A stretch of 64,000 bases of DNA from Thiocapsa sp. UBA6158 (GCF_002423035.1 NZ_DIUM01000003.1:1310-65309); one strand, 5' to 3'; positions 48,218 through 57,518 are shown, counted from the first letter of the stretch. Program-made: numbers and translations. Notes: generated by a model from the sequence alone, not told the origin.

Positions 48218-49753
48218 CTATTCCCGTCCCATGAAGTGCCGCGGGCGAATGCCCAAGGTCAGGAGTGCGCCGGCATAGACAGCCCCGCCGATCAGAATCC
48301 ACATCAGCAGGCGCCAGATGCGCTCGCCGAGACCCATCGCGATCCAGTCCGCGGTTGTGCCCACACCCCAATAGATGATCAGCCCCATCAGGAGGTTGGC
48401 GACTATCGCCTTGATCATCAGCGGGATCCATGTGCGCTCCGGGCGAAAGATGCGTTCCTTCAGCAGGCCGCGCAGCAGCAAGCCGGCGTTGGTGATGGCC
48501 GCGATCGTCGTGGCCGCCGCAAGCCCGGCATGACCGAAGGGGACCATCAGGATCAGGTTGAAGACCATGTTGGTCACAAGCGCGATGACCGCGATCCGCA
48601 CCGGGGTTTTCATGTCCTGACGGGCATAGTAACCGGGCGCCAACACCTTGATTCCCATGAAGGCAACCAGACCGAGCGAGTAGGCCATGAGACTCAGTTT
48701 GGCCTTCTCGACATCGTTCGCGCCGAACTCGCCGGAATAGAAGAGTGTCGCGATCATGGGTCCGGCCAGGAGCAGAAGGCCGACGGCGCAGGGTACGCCC
48801 AGCAACAACACCCAACGCAGTGCCCAGTCCATGGTGTAGGAGAAGGCAACCGGATCATCCGCCGCGTGACGCTGAGACAGGCGCGGCAGGATCACCGTCG
48901 CCAGCGCTACGGCGAGAATACCCAAGGGAAATTCCATCAGCCGGTCGGAGTAATAGAGCCAGGAGATGCTCCCGGTGACCAGGAAAGACGCCAGCAGGGT
49001 ATCGAGCAGCAGGCTGATCTGACCGACCGAGACCCCGAAGAGTGCGGGTACCATCAGCTTGACGGTCTTGCGCACGCCCGGATCCGTCGTCGCCAAGCGC
49101 GGGCGCGGCAGCAGCTTGAGCTGTCGCAGGAAGGGGATCTGAAAGAGTAGTTGCGCAATTCCGGCGATGAAGACGCCCCAGGCCAGCGCGACGATCGGCC
49201 TGTCCATCAGCGGTGCGAGATAGACGGCGCAGAGGATCAGCGAGATGTTGAGCAGAACGGGCGTGAAGGCCGGGATGCCGAAACGCTCGTAGGTATTGAG
49301 GATGCCGCCGGCGAAGGCGGTCAGGGAGATGAACAAGAGATAGGGAAAGGTCAGGCGCAGCATCTCGGTGGCGAGGGTCAACTGCTCGGGATCGTGCACG
49401 AAGCCCGGTGCGAAGACCAGAATCAACACCGGCGCGCCGAGCACGCCGAGCACCGTGACCAGCAGCAGCACGGCACCGAGCGTTCCGGCGACCGCATCCA
49501 CATAGGCTTTCAGGGCCTCGAAGCCGCGCTTCTCCTTGTACTCGTTGAGTACCGGCACGAAGGCCATGGAGAAGGCGCCTTCGGCAAACAGTCGGCGCAT
49601 GAAGTTCGGGATCTTGAAGGCGACGAAGAAGGCGTCCGTTCCGGCGTCTGCGCCGAAGATTCGGGCGACCACCAGGTCGCGCACGAAGCCGAGGACCCGC
49701 GAGAGAAAGGTGTTGCTACCGACCTTGGCGATCGAGGCGGCGAGTGAGGCCAC
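48218..49753 (-). CDS. murJ: Lipid II flippase MurJ
   Basis: This is a 511-residue MOP-superfamily membrane protein with about 14 helices that flips lipid II for peptidoglycan synthesis. Landmarks are GSNTFLSRVLGFVRDLVVAR, FFVAFKIPNFMRRLFAEGAF and FSMAFVPVLNEYKE near the N-terminus, with the conserved arginines. The length equals E. coli MurJ (511). The start codon is GTG 49753. It heads the murJ-ribF-ileS-lspA-rimK direction and is divergent from rpsT, with the glycine-zipper lipoprotein gene between them. Confidence 0.96.
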   Translation of the reverse strand: MASLAASIAKVGSNTFLSRVLGFVRDLVVARIFGADAGTDAFFVAFKIPNFMRRLFAEGAFSMAFVPVLNEYKEKRGFEALKAYVDAVAGTLGAVLLLVTVLGVLGAPVLILVFAPGFVHDPEQLTLATEMLRLTFPYLLFISLTAFAGGILNTYERFGIPAFTPVLLNISLILCAVYLAPLMDRPIVALAWGVFIAGIAQLLFQIPFLRQLKLLPRPRLATTDPGVRKTVKLMVPALFGVSVGQISLLLDTLLASFLVTGSISWLYYSDRLMEFPLGILAVALATVILPRLSQRHAADDPVAFSYTMDWALRWVLLLGVPCAVGLLLLAGPMIATLFYSGEFGANDVEKAKLSLMAYSLGLVAFMGIKVLAPGYYARQDMKTPVRIAVIALVTNMVFNLILMVPFGHAGLAAATTIAAITNAGLLLRGLLKERIFRPERTWIPLMIKAIVANLLMGLIIYWGVGTTADWIAMGLGERIWRLLMWILIGGAVYAGALLTLGIRPRHFMGRE

Positions 49754-50023
49754 GGCTGATGGGACTCCGCAAAAAGCGCGGATTATAGGGGTGTGGTGAG
49801 GGCGGCGGCGATCGATCTATCGGATTTGGCGAAGCGCGTCGGTCAAATGCGTCTCTTCAAGGTCTCGGATGTGAACGACGCAGCGAGTTCGCCTCGATGT
49901 CCGGAGAGGCGGTGTCGTGTCCGCAGCAGCGAAGGCGTGTCGTCCCCATGGGTGTTGGCCCGTAAGCCGACCGCTCGGGTGACGGACGTCTCGGCCTACG
50001 GGTTGTCAGTCGTTCGTGGGTCT

Positions 50024-50302
50024 TTACCGGTACTGCTGCTGGTTACGCTGTGCCTCCCATGCCGCGCGGTCCCGTTGTTGTTGAAGCTCCTTCTCATGCT
50101 GATCGTACGCGAAGGAGCCGAGCGCCCCGACGCCGGCGCCGATCAGAGCACCGCGACCGGCATTGGCGCTGAGTGATCCGATGGCTGCGCCAGTGGCGGC
50201 ACCGGCGGCCGCTCCGGTCGTGGTCCGGGAGGCTGTGGTGGTGCCGCAGCCGACGAGGGCAGCGGATAAAATAATACTCAAAAACAAAGGTATGGTCTTC
50301 AT
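50024..50302 (-). CDS. Small glycine-zipper lipoprotein
   Basis: This is a 92-residue lipoprotein. The signal peptide ends LSAALVGC with a lipid-modified cysteine. It is followed by a Thr/Ala-rich stretch, a glycine-zipper helix (AATGAAIGSLSANAGRGALI) and a charged Gln-rich tail (HEKELQQQRDRAAWEAQR). The zipper is nearly the same as that of the OmpA-type lipoprotein at 9532-10206, but the OmpA domain is missing. Such proteins insert in or brace the outer membrane. ATG 50302 fits the signal peptide. Confidence 0.75.
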   Translation of the reverse strand: MKTIPLFLSIILSAALVGCGTTTASRTTTGAAAGAATGAAIGSLSANAGRGALIGAGVGALGSFAYDQHEKELQQQRDRAAWEAQRNQQQYR

Positions 50303-50741
50303 GCTTCCGATCTCCGAATGACTGGTCGTACTTGCTCTTTGAGGATGGATGCGGCTCGTTCCGGGAAGACGCGGTTTGAGGTCTTGACTGACGAGATCTG
50401 GGATAGAACACGAGGAATTCAAGTCGGTCGTCCTGTGCCGCGCGCGGCTTCCGAAGAGCCGGGCACAGGCAGTTGCGTCTGACCCACGGCCGGGCTCTCG
50501 GGCGAGTGCGGCTTCCAGTCGGGAGGCCGGCGGGTCATCCGTGCCGCGCCGTGCCGCGTCTCGAGTGTTGACATGAGCCGAACGGCGGCGGGTGGATGGA
50601 GGCGATAAGCGCGGCGTTCGGATGCTGGAGTCCGGTGTGCAGGATCAGGTTAGCCGGCTCTTCGGCGAGGCGCAACGCGGCTCTGTCGGATCAGTCAGGC
50701 GACTCGGCCCCCGCGCGCAGCGCAACAGTGCCACGCACGCA
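50303..50741. other. Intergenic stretch between lipoprotein gene and rpsT promoter
   Basis: No gene is supported here. GACGCGGTTTGAGG at 50370-50383 resembles the end of the dispersed 90-base element. The remainder is GC-rich, with long but non-specific open frames. Confidence 0.35.
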
Positions 50742-50770
50742 TTGACAGCACCCGAGGGCGCATGGATACT
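50742..50770 (+). promoter_or_regulatory. Sigma-70 promoter of rpsT
   Basis: A perfect TTGACA (50742-50747) is followed, after exactly 17 bases, by GATACT (50765-50770). It lies 56 bases before the rpsT start codon, as expected for a strong ribosomal-protein promoter. Confidence 0.75.
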
Positions 50771-50825
50771 ACGCGGTCTTTACTCGAATTACAGCACTAG
50801 AGCGCCGGATTTTCAGGAGACCCCT

Positions 50826-51089
50826 TTGGCCAACTCAGCACAAGCCCGCAAGCGCGCCCGTCAGTCGGAAGACCGTCGTCAGCAGAATGCCTCGCAGCGA
50901 AGCACCCTGCGTACCTTCATGAAGAAGGTCATCAAAGCCATCCAGGCCGGCGACAAAGAAGCTGCCGTCCAAGCCTTCAAGGATGCGGTTCCGCGTATTG
51001 ACAGGGCCGCGCGCAAGGGTCTCATCCATGCCAACAAGGCCGCTCGTCACAAGAGCCGGATGAATGCCCACATCAAGGGCATGAGTTAG
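50826..51089 (+). CDS. rpsT: 30S ribosomal protein S20
   Basis: This 87-residue basic protein binds 16S rRNA in the small subunit. The sequence after the initiator is ANSAQARKRARQSEDRRQQN, and the C-terminal half has AARKGLIHANKAARHKSRMN. TTG 50826 is the start: AGGAG lies 9-13 bases before it, and the protein then begins exactly like other S20 proteins. A UUG start is also used by E. coli rpsT, where it takes part in autoregulation. A strong terminator follows at 51121. Confidence 0.96.
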   Translation: MANSAQARKRARQSEDRRQQNASQRSTLRTFMKKVIKAIQAGDKEAAVQAFKDAVPRIDRAARKGLIHANKAARHKSRMNAHIKGMS

Positions 51090-51120
51090 TCACTGTTCGG
51101 CACCGATCTCCGGCGCATAA

Positions 51121-51150
51121 AAAAAACCGGCCTTCAAGGCCGGTTTTTTT
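51121..51150. terminator. Bidirectional intrinsic terminator between rpsT and lgt
   Basis: AAAAAACCGGCC (51121-51132) pairs with GGCCGGTTTTTTT (51138-51150) around a TTCAA loop. The A and T tracts on the two sides let it stop rpsT on the plus strand and lgt on the minus strand. Confidence 0.9.
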
Positions 51151-51257
51151 ATGCCTTCGCGGGCGAGAATCAAAGAGAGCCGCCAGCCGCCAGCACCGTG
51201 AAATCCAAAAACGAGTGTCCCGCGACAGCCGGCCACCTGCGCCCGGAGTGACTTGGA

Positions 51258-52088
51258 CTACGACGACGTCCGACGTCCGTAGGCGAGCGCGAGCAGCAAT
51301 GCACCGAACAGAATCATGGGCGTCGACAGCAATTGCCCCATGGTCAGCCAATCGAAGGCGAGATAGCCGATATGGGCGTCCGGCACGCGTATGAGTTCGG
51401 CGGCGAACCTGGAAAGCCCGTAGCCGAGCAGGAAAACCCCGGAGATGGCCATCATGGGACGCGGTTTGCCGGAAAAGATCCAGAGGACAATGAAGAGCGC
51501 AAGACCCTCGAGCGCGGCCTGATAGAGCTGCGAGGCATGCACCGGGATGCTCCACACCGTCCCTTGGGGGAGATCCGCGCATTGCGCCGGAAATTCCAGG
51601 CAGGGCAGGCGCATCCCCCAGGGGAGATCGGTCCGGTGACCCCAGAGTTCGCCATTGATGAAGTTGCCGATTCGCCCGGCGAACAGGCCCAGAGGCACGA
51701 GCGGGGCGAGGAAGTCGCCGACCTGGAAGAACCGCATGCGATGGCGGCGCGCGAACAAGTAGATCGCGATCAAGACCCCGATCAGCCCGCCGTGGAAGGC
51801 CATTCCGCCTTCCCAGACCTTAAGGAGGTTCAGCGGGTTCGCGGCCAGTTGGTCGAGCCCGTAGAAGAGCATGTAGCCGAGCCGCCCCCCGACGATCGTC
51901 CCGATGACACCGTAGAAGATGAGATCGTCGACCATCTCGGTGGTCCAGCCCGACCCGGGGCAGCCTGCCCGCCAGCGTCCCAGTATCCAGGCGGCAGCGA
52001 ATCCGACGAGGTACATGAGCCCGTACCAGTGGATCCGCAGGGGTCCAAGGCCGAGTGCGACGGGATCGATATCGGGGTAGGTCAACAT
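51258..52088 (-). CDS. lgt: Prolipoprotein diacylglyceryl transferase
   Basis: This 276-residue seven-helix inner-membrane enzyme adds diacylglycerol to the lipobox cysteine of prolipoproteins. The signature GRIGNFINGELWGHRTDLPW is present near residue 143, with VWEGGMAFHGGLIGVLIAIY before it. It starts MLTYPDIDPVALGLGPLRIH. It acts just before LspA (43571-44053) in lipoprotein maturation. The terminator at 51121 serves its 3' end. Confidence 0.96.
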   Translation of the reverse strand: MLTYPDIDPVALGLGPLRIHWYGLMYLVGFAAAWILGRWRAGCPGSGWTTEMVDDLIFYGVIGTIVGGRLGYMLFYGLDQLAANPLNLLKVWEGGMAFHGGLIGVLIAIYLFARRHRMRFFQVGDFLAPLVPLGLFAGRIGNFINGELWGHRTDLPWGMRLPCLEFPAQCADLPQGTVWSIPVHASQLYQAALEGLALFIVLWIFSGKPRPMMAISGVFLLGYGLSRFAAELIRVPDAHIGYLAFDWLTMGQLLSTPMILFGALLLALAYGRRTSS

Positions 52089-52229
52089 GGTGGCGCTAGT
52101 ATACAGGGCGGTTTCGGGTTGGAAGATTTAAGTTTCGAGACGCATCGCACCGAGCGCCGGGGCGGCATCCGTCCGGCAACCCCTGTCCGGCAATCCCGCT
52201 TGACGCCCGACAGTGAATCGTCGACGTGA

Positions 52230-54335
52230 TCAATCGCCGAGTCCGGGCTCCGGGGTCGGCACGCCCCGGACGAACGCATGCGCCGTGCCTCGGAAGTCGA
52301 AGTCCGGCAGTTTGGAATGGAGCTGCCCGGCGAACTGAGATGCCCACTGCGGAACGCCCCCCTCTCGATCCTCGGGGAGCGGGTCGAGAAGCTTGGCCCC
52401 GGGCGTGATCGGACCCGGGGACGTTGCGGAGAAGCCGGCGACGCCCGTGTATCGGAAGATCCCGTAGAAGCCTTCGGCCCCATAGCTCCCGCGATGATTC
52501 AATGTCGATTCCGCGAGACCGAGACCCGCGAGCGGCAGATTCCGGGCTGATTTGTGGGGCTCGTCGAAGGCCTCGAAGGCGTGGATCTGAACCCCTGTGT
52601 CTCGCGACCAGCGGAATGCCTCGGTCAAGAAGTCGGCGCTCGTCGAGGTGTTGAAGTACGCCTGGAAGACGTCGATGCCCGGCGGTTCGATACGGGTGTC
52701 GCCGTCGGCGAGATGCTCGCGAACACGGGCGAATGCCGATCCGGATGCAACTGACCGAGCGCCGAGGAGATAGCCCGGGAGGTTGAAGGCGATGCCGTTG
52801 GTCGGATGACCGATCTCGCCGATCATGAGCTCGACCCTCTTGCCGTCGGCGAGACCCGCGATCGACGCCTCCAACCGGCGCCACTGGATCGTCAGCTCGC
52901 CGTCTTCGCGGTCGAAGACGACGTCCCAATGACCGGTCCTTCGCGCCTGCTCCACCGCCTCCGGGCTTGGATAGATGTTCTCCATGAGGACGTCCGCGAC
53001 CCGGATCAGCTCGCGCACATCCTGCGTAAATCGTCGGATCGCAGGATCGACCGAGTCGGCATCCGCGCCCCGGAAGCCATGGCTCCGGACCCCGACGGCG
53101 AGTCCGAGTCCCTCGAAGTCGCCGCCGGGCGCCATCTGCGCGCGGGCGAAGCGCACCATCTCGGTCACCTGTCGGGTCGGCGTCATGGTGTCGCCGAGCG
53201 GTGCGGCGACCTCGGCATACTCATTGGAGACGATCAGGTGGGTGACTGTCCCCGGGTGGCGTTCGTTGGCGACCTGTGCTTGGGCGAGTGCGGAGCGGAT
53301 GGCGAAACGCATGCGCGGGTTGATCAGGGTGCCGTCGACGGCGATGTTCGGCACACCCTGCTTGATCGTCAGGAGTGTCTTGCCGGCGCTTGCGTTGATC
53401 TCGGCGGCAGCGAGCGCGTTCTGCGCGTTGGCGTCGCCGAGGAAGAAGCCGGGATTCAGGACGGCCCCGGGCGCGTCTTGATCGGCCGGCTTGAAGATGC
53501 GCAGATGGACCGCCGCAAGCGCGAGATCATGCCCGGCCGTTCCGGTCGTTTCCAGGATGACGCGGTGCGGGGCCGGGGCGACAAAGGTCGCCTCGGGCGG
53601 GAAGTAGACATAGAGTTCGTCGATCGCGGTTTGGGTTGTCGGCGTTTCCGCATCGGCGGCGAAGAAGTCGACCCGGTTCTCGGCCCAGACCGGTAGCGCC
53701 ACGAAGTCCTCCGCGCCGAGTTTGCGCCAATAGCCGAGGTCGAACCCGGTGCCGTAGGTGGAGAGGGTCAGCGGGGCTCCGCCGGCCTCCCGCACCAAAA
53801 ACGCGAGCTGGCGATAGACCGATCCCCGATGATCGACCGAGACCGCGGTCTGCGGTGTCGGGCCCTCGAAGTGCTTGAAATAGGTTCGGCTCCACGCGCT
53901 TGCGCTCGCGTCCCGGAGCGCGGAGAGGTCCAGGTCCAAGACGCCTTGCGCCTCGATCCGACTCACCCGGCCTTCTCGATCGAAATGCAGTGCCACCTGC
54001 TGGCGGGCCGCCCAGAGGCCGGCGTGCGGCCGGGTCAAGGAGATGCCGCCGCGATAGCTGTTGAACGCCGGGGTGTAGAGTCGGTCGGGTGCGAAGGGGT
54101 TGTCGGGGGACGCGCTCCATTGGCCGACATAGGGTTGATAGGCGAGTCCCATGATCGGCCCACCGGACCCTCCCTCTCCCCCTGACGCTCCGGCTTCCGC
54201 GGGAACAAGGATCAGGATCGCGATGATCCGCAGGACGTCGACCGTGGTTTCGTGCCATGCCCGAAGGCCTGTCGTGCCCGTCGGATGGCTCGGATTCCGT
54301 GCGGTGTGATCGACAATCACGGCGAGGGACGGCAC
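52230..54335 (-). CDS. Secreted GH17-like glycosidase
   Basis: This is a protein of about 701 residues. A hydrophobic segment VLRIIAILILVPAEAGA near residue 30 is probably an export signal. The N-terminal 330 residues form a beta-rich region with GLAYQPYVGQWSASPDNPFA. The C-terminal region has NIAVDGTLINPRMRFAIRSA, VELMIGEIGHPTNGIAFN and IHAFEAFDEPHKSARN. The last two resemble the catalytic glutamate segments of family 17 glucan hydrolases, which typically read G.TGWPS and FEAFDEPWK. It may act on beta-1,3-glucans. The start is uncertain: GTG 54335 is used, with GTG 54320 or ATG 54383 also possible. It is downstream of the smr gene. Confidence 0.6.
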   Translation of the reverse strand: MPSLAVIVDHTARNPSHPTGTTGLRAWHETTVDVLRIIAILILVPAEAGASGGEGGSGGPIMGLAYQPYVGQWSASPDNPFAPDRLYTPAFNSYRGGISLTRPHAGLWAARQQVALHFDREGRVSRIEAQGVLDLDLSALRDASASAWSRTYFKHFEGPTPQTAVSVDHRGSVYRQLAFLVREAGGAPLTLSTYGTGFDLGYWRKLGAEDFVALPVWAENRVDFFAADAETPTTQTAIDELYVYFPPEATFVAPAPHRVILETTGTAGHDLALAAVHLRIFKPADQDAPGAVLNPGFFLGDANAQNALAAAEINASAGKTLLTIKQGVPNIAVDGTLINPRMRFAIRSALAQAQVANERHPGTVTHLIVSNEYAEVAAPLGDTMTPTRQVTEMVRFARAQMAPGGDFEGLGLAVGVRSHGFRGADADSVDPAIRRFTQDVRELIRVADVLMENIYPSPEAVEQARRTGHWDVVFDREDGELTIQWRRLEASIAGLADGKRVELMIGEIGHPTNGIAFNLPGYLLGARSVASGSAFARVREHLADGDTRIEPPGIDVFQAYFNTSTSADFLTEAFRWSRDTGVQIHAFEAFDEPHKSARNLPLAGLGLAESTLNHRGSYGAEGFYGIFRYTGVAGFSATSPGPITPGAKLLDPLPEDREGGVPQWASQFAGQLHSKLPDFDFRGTAHAFVRGVPTPEPGLGD

Positions 54336-54339
54336 GGGC

Positions 54340-54888
54340 TCAGGGCGTCCGGCTCGACTTGCTCGGGTTGCGCAGCAGGACATAGACGGCGCCGGTCCCC
54401 CCGTCGCGTCGCGTGGCTGAGCAGAAGGCCAGCACCTCTTCGTAGAGACGCAGCCAATAATTGACCTTCTGTTTGAGCACCGGCTGCCGGCCGGCCGAGC
54501 GATAGCCCTTGCCGTGGACGATGAGGGCGCAGCGGACGTGCCGCCGGGCGCATTCGGCAAGGAACTCGGCGAGGAGTCCGCGCGCCTGCTCGGCGTGCAG
54601 TCCGTGCAGGTCGAGCTCCAGTCCGACCTCGATGCCGCCGCGCTGCAACTCGGCCATCAGGCGCCGCTGGACACCCGGGCGCGTGAAGAGGAGAAATTCA
54701 TGCGTCTCCACCTCCGACTCGGACAACAGGGTGTCGCCTTGTGCCTCGGGCAACTCGACGGGGCGCGGACGCGGGACGGGCGGCGGGCGGCGCCGCTCAT
54801 GCTCGACCTGGTCATGGCGAACCGGCTCGGCGTCCTGGACATGCTCGCGAAACAATGCCAAATCAGATTCTTGGATTTGTTTCTTCAT
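54340..54888 (-). CDS. Smr-domain protein (SmrA/SmrB-like)
   Basis: This 182-residue protein has a C-terminal Smr domain. It starts MKKQIQESDLALFREHVQDA, as in the proteobacterial YdaL/YfcN (SmrA/SmrB) group. The domain shows LELDLHGLHAEQARGLLAEF with the DLHG motif and CALIVHGKGYRS with the HGKG motif, both parts of the nuclease centre. SmrB in E. coli cleaves mRNA at collided ribosomes. Which paralogue this is cannot be decided here. Confidence 0.85.
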   Translation of the reverse strand: MKKQIQESDLALFREHVQDAEPVRHDQVEHERRRPPPVPRPRPVELPEAQGDTLLSESEVETHEFLLFTRPGVQRRLMAELQRGGIEVGLELDLHGLHAEQARGLLAEFLAECARRHVRCALIVHGKGYRSAGRQPVLKQKVNYWLRLYEEVLAFCSATRRDGGTGAVYVLLRNPSKSSRTP

Positions 54889-55191
54889 GTCTGGACAGGG
54901 TATCGTTGCGCTTCGACGGAAGGGGTCGCCCGTGGGTCCGGCTTAGGACATCTCGAGGAGGCGAAAGTCCGCAGGCATGATCACGACGGCATCCGCCGGG
55001 TCGCTCTCGACCGGCTGCATCGGCTCGGGTGGAGTCGTCGTTCGGCGCCGCAGTATAGCAGCGCTGCCCGGCCGAGGCGGGCCTAAGCGCGCGGGGTGCC
55101 GGTCAGGGTGCTTTTGAGTATGATCCAGGCCGCCCCGGCGCGGTGGGCCCTGATCGAGTATCGGTTTTCTTCGGATGCGGTTTAGGACGAC
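54889..55191. other. Intergenic stretch between smr and surE
   Basis: These 303 bases hold no secure gene. GCGGTTTAGGA at 55177-55187, just before the surE start, is like the end of the dispersed element that abuts selA. A 25-codon minus-strand frame (54943-55020) ends in DFRLLEMS but lacks a ribosome binding site. Confidence 0.35.
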
Positions 55192-55941
55192 ATGAAGATT
55201 CTCGTGAGCAACGACGACGGCTACCAGTCGCCGGGCCTAATCAGGCTTGCCGACGCCCTTTCCGCGCTCGGGGATGTCCTCGTCGTGGCGCCCGAGCGCG
55301 ACCGCAGCGGCGCCAGCAACTCTTTGACGCTGGATGTGCCGCTGCGGGCAACCCGAATGGCGAACGGTTATATCCGTGTCGACGGGACCCCGACGGATTG
55401 CGTTCACCTGGCCTTGACCGGCCTGGTCGATGTCGATCCGGATATCGTGGTGGCCGGGATCAATCACGGTCCGAATCTCGGCGACGACGTGCTTTATTCC
55501 GGGACCGTTGCGGCCGCCACCGAGGGGCGCTTCCTCGGGCTGCCGGCGATTGCGGTCTCCATGTACGCGCACGAGCCGCAGCACCTTGAAACCGGCGCGG
55601 CAGTGGCGGTTCAGCTGGTCACCCGGTTGCGGGAGGCGCCGCTCGAGTCCACCATTATCCTGAACGTCAACGTACCGGATGTTCCGTACGATCGGATCAA
55701 GGGTTTCGTCGCGACCCGCTTGGGGCACCGGCACAAGGCGGAGGCCGTCGTCCCGGCACTGGATCCGCGCGGGCGTCGCATCTATTGGGTCGGACCCGCC
55801 GGTCCGGAGCAGGACGCCGGACTCGGCACGGATTTCTTCGCCGTGCGCAGCGGTTTCGTCTCGATCACCCCCTTGCAGGTGGACCTGACCCGACACAGTG
55901 CGTTGGAATCCATTCGCCAATGGTTGGATGTGCGCCCTTGA
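55192..55941 (+). CDS. surE: 5'/3'-nucleotidase SurE
   Basis: This is a 249-residue nucleotidase and exopolyphosphatase. It begins MKILVSNDDGYQSPGLIRLA, with the metal ligands Asp8-Asp9, and has APERDRSGASNSLTL and VVAGINHGPNLGDDVLYSGT. The length equals the family norm (253 in E. coli). It heads the surE-pcm-nlpD-rpoS group typical of gammaproteobacteria, which supports survival in stationary phase. Confidence 0.96.
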   Translation: MKILVSNDDGYQSPGLIRLADALSALGDVLVVAPERDRSGASNSLTLDVPLRATRMANGYIRVDGTPTDCVHLALTGLVDVDPDIVVAGINHGPNLGDDVLYSGTVAAATEGRFLGLPAIAVSMYAHEPQHLETGAAVAVQLVTRLREAPLESTIILNVNVPDVPYDRIKGFVATRLGHRHKAEAVVPALDPRGRRIYWVGPAGPEQDAGLGTDFFAVRSGFVSITPLQVDLTRHSALESIRQWLDVRP

Positions 55942-55970
55942 GCGCCGGGACTGCGCACCAAGGGATCGGG

Positions 55971-56603
55971 ATGACCTCGCAGCGCACCCGCGCTCGCTTG
56001 ATTCAGCGTCTTGAAGAGTCGGGGATCCGCATGCCCGAGCTCCTCGATGTGATCCGTCGATTGCCGCGCCATCTGTTCGTCGACGAGGCGTTGGCGAGCC
56101 GGGCGTACGAGGACTCGGCGCTGCCGATCGGCCACGGCCAAACCATCTCGCAACCCTACACGGTCGCGCGGATGACCCAGGCGTTGATGGAGCCATCCAA
56201 GCCCGATACCGTGCTCGAGATCGGCACGGGCTCGGGGTTTCAAACGGCGGTTCTCGCATCGTTGGTGCGTCGCGTCTACAGCGTCGAGAGAATCGGGGCC
56301 TTGCTCGAGCGCGCTCGGGATCGACTGCGCCTGCTCGAATATCGAAATATTCGCTTTCGCCATGACGACGGTGCGCTGGGCTGGCCCGAGTATGCCCCCT
56401 TCGACGGCATCCTGGTGACGGCGGCGCCGCGCGGAGTTCCGCGCATCTTGGCCGAGCAGTTGGCGCCCGGCGGCGTCATGATCCTGCCGATCTGGGAAGG
56501 GGAGTCTCAGGTGCTTCTGCGTGTCACGCGCACCGCTCAAGGCTTCGAGCAGGAGGTCCTCGAGCCGGTCAGTTTCGTGCCCCTGGTTTCGGGCGTGTCT
56601 TAA
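55971..56603 (+). CDS. pcm: Protein-L-isoaspartate O-methyltransferase
   Basis: This is a 210-residue SAM-dependent enzyme that repairs isoaspartyl damage in proteins. Motif I is VLEIGTGSGFQTAVLASL. SALPIGHGQTISQPYTVARM carries the conserved GQTIS substrate loop, and FDGILVTAAPRGVP is motif II. ATG 55971 is preceded by AAGGGATCGGG. A TTG start nearer the surE stop would only lengthen the tail. It lies 30 bases after surE. Confidence 0.96.
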   Translation: MTSQRTRARLIQRLEESGIRMPELLDVIRRLPRHLFVDEALASRAYEDSALPIGHGQTISQPYTVARMTQALMEPSKPDTVLEIGTGSGFQTAVLASLVRRVYSVERIGALLERARDRLRLLEYRNIRFRHDDGALGWPEYAPFDGILVTAAPRGVPRILAEQLAPGGVMILPIWEGESQVLLRVTRTAQGFEQEVLEPVSFVPLVSGVS

Positions 56604-56618
56604 AAGAAGGAGATCCGG

Positions 56619-57518
56619 ATGCTCGGTCTGGAGCATACCCGTGCAGCCTCGACGTGCGGATGGACGCTATCGCTGTCGGTGGCCTGCGACGGCGCTGTCG
56701 CGCATGCGGTGCGGCGTCTTGCGAGGCTGTCGATCGGCCTCTGCGTCCTTGCCCTGTTCATGATCGCACTGCTCGGAGGCTGTGCCTCCAAGGCGCCGGC
56801 ACCGGTCGGCGGCTGGGACTGGGTCGGTCCTGTTCCGGACGGCTACTACCTCATCCGCCGTGGCGACACGCTCAGCGAGGTCGCGACTCGGCACGGCCTG
56901 GGTGTTCGGACGCTCGCGGGTTGGAATGGTCTGGAGTCACCCTACTCGATCTATGCCGGTCGACTCCTTCGGGTGGTGCCCCCGGACGGTTCGCCCGCGC
57001 CGCAGCCATCCGCGGCTCCGAGCAACCCGGCTGTGGTCGCTGTACCGGCGCCTGCGGCGAGTCCGCCACAGGCGGCCGGCTCGGAGACTGCTGCGCGAGA
57101 CGTGCCTCGCAAGGCGGCGCCCCGCCCCGCCGCGGCCTCCGGCGTGGCCTGGGCGTGGCCGCTCGAGGGCTCGCTCATGCAGAGGTTCAGCGCCGGCGAC
57201 CGCACGCGCCAAGGCATCCGGATCCGCGGGCGCGCCGGCGAGCAGGTGAAGGCCGCAGGCGATGGCCAGGTCGTCTACAGCGGCGGTGGACTCAAAGGGT
57301 ACGGCAACCTTATCATCATCAAACATAACGACAAATATCTGAGCGCTTACGGGTTCAATCGCAGATTGCTCGTTGCCGAGGGGGATCGGGTCAAGCGTGG
57401 ACAGGCGGTCGCGGAAGTAGGTCAAGCGGTCGACGGGGGCGGCTACTTACTGCACTTCGAGATTCGCCGAGACGGCACCGCCGTCGACCCGCTACTCTAT
57501 CTGCCTCCGCGCACGTAA
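56619..57518 (+). CDS. nlpD: NlpD-type LysM/M23 lipoprotein
   Basis: This is a 299-residue lipoprotein that activates septal amidases in E. coli. A long N-terminal region precedes the lipobox LLGGC near residue 55. The LysM repeat is YYLIRRGDTLSEVATRHGLG. A Pro/Ala-rich linker leads to the LytM domain (GVAWAWPLEGSLMQRFSAGD to LHFEIRRDG). Zinc-binding residues are degenerate (GIRIRG in place of the GIDI/HxxxD site; SAYGFNRR), as is normal for non-enzymatic NlpD. GAAGGAGA is a strong ribosome binding site. In E. coli the main rpoS promoter lies within nlpD. Confidence 0.93.
   Translation: MLGLEHTRAASTCGWTLSLSVACDGAVAHAVRRLARLSIGLCVLALFMIALLGGCASKAPAPVGGWDWVGPVPDGYYLIRRGDTLSEVATRHGLGVRTLAGWNGLESPYSIYAGRLLRVVPPDGSPAPQPSAAPSNPAVVAVPAPAASPPQAAGSETAARDVPRKAAPRPAAASGVAWAWPLEGSLMQRFSAGDRTRQGIRIRGRAGEQVKAAGDGQVVYSGGGLKGYGNLIIIKHNDKYLSAYGFNRRLLVAEGDRVKRGQAVAEVGQAVDGGGYLLHFEIRRDGTAVDPLLYLPPRT

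Noticed and set aside
49793..50176. Plus-strand 127-codon frame between murJ and rpsT
   Set aside because: It overlaps the small lipoprotein gene on the other strand and shows no domain or clear translation signal.
54943..55020. 25-codon minus-strand peptide upstream of smr
   Set aside because: It has no Shine-Dalgarno sequence and no recognisable function, and it is too short to support from sequence alone.
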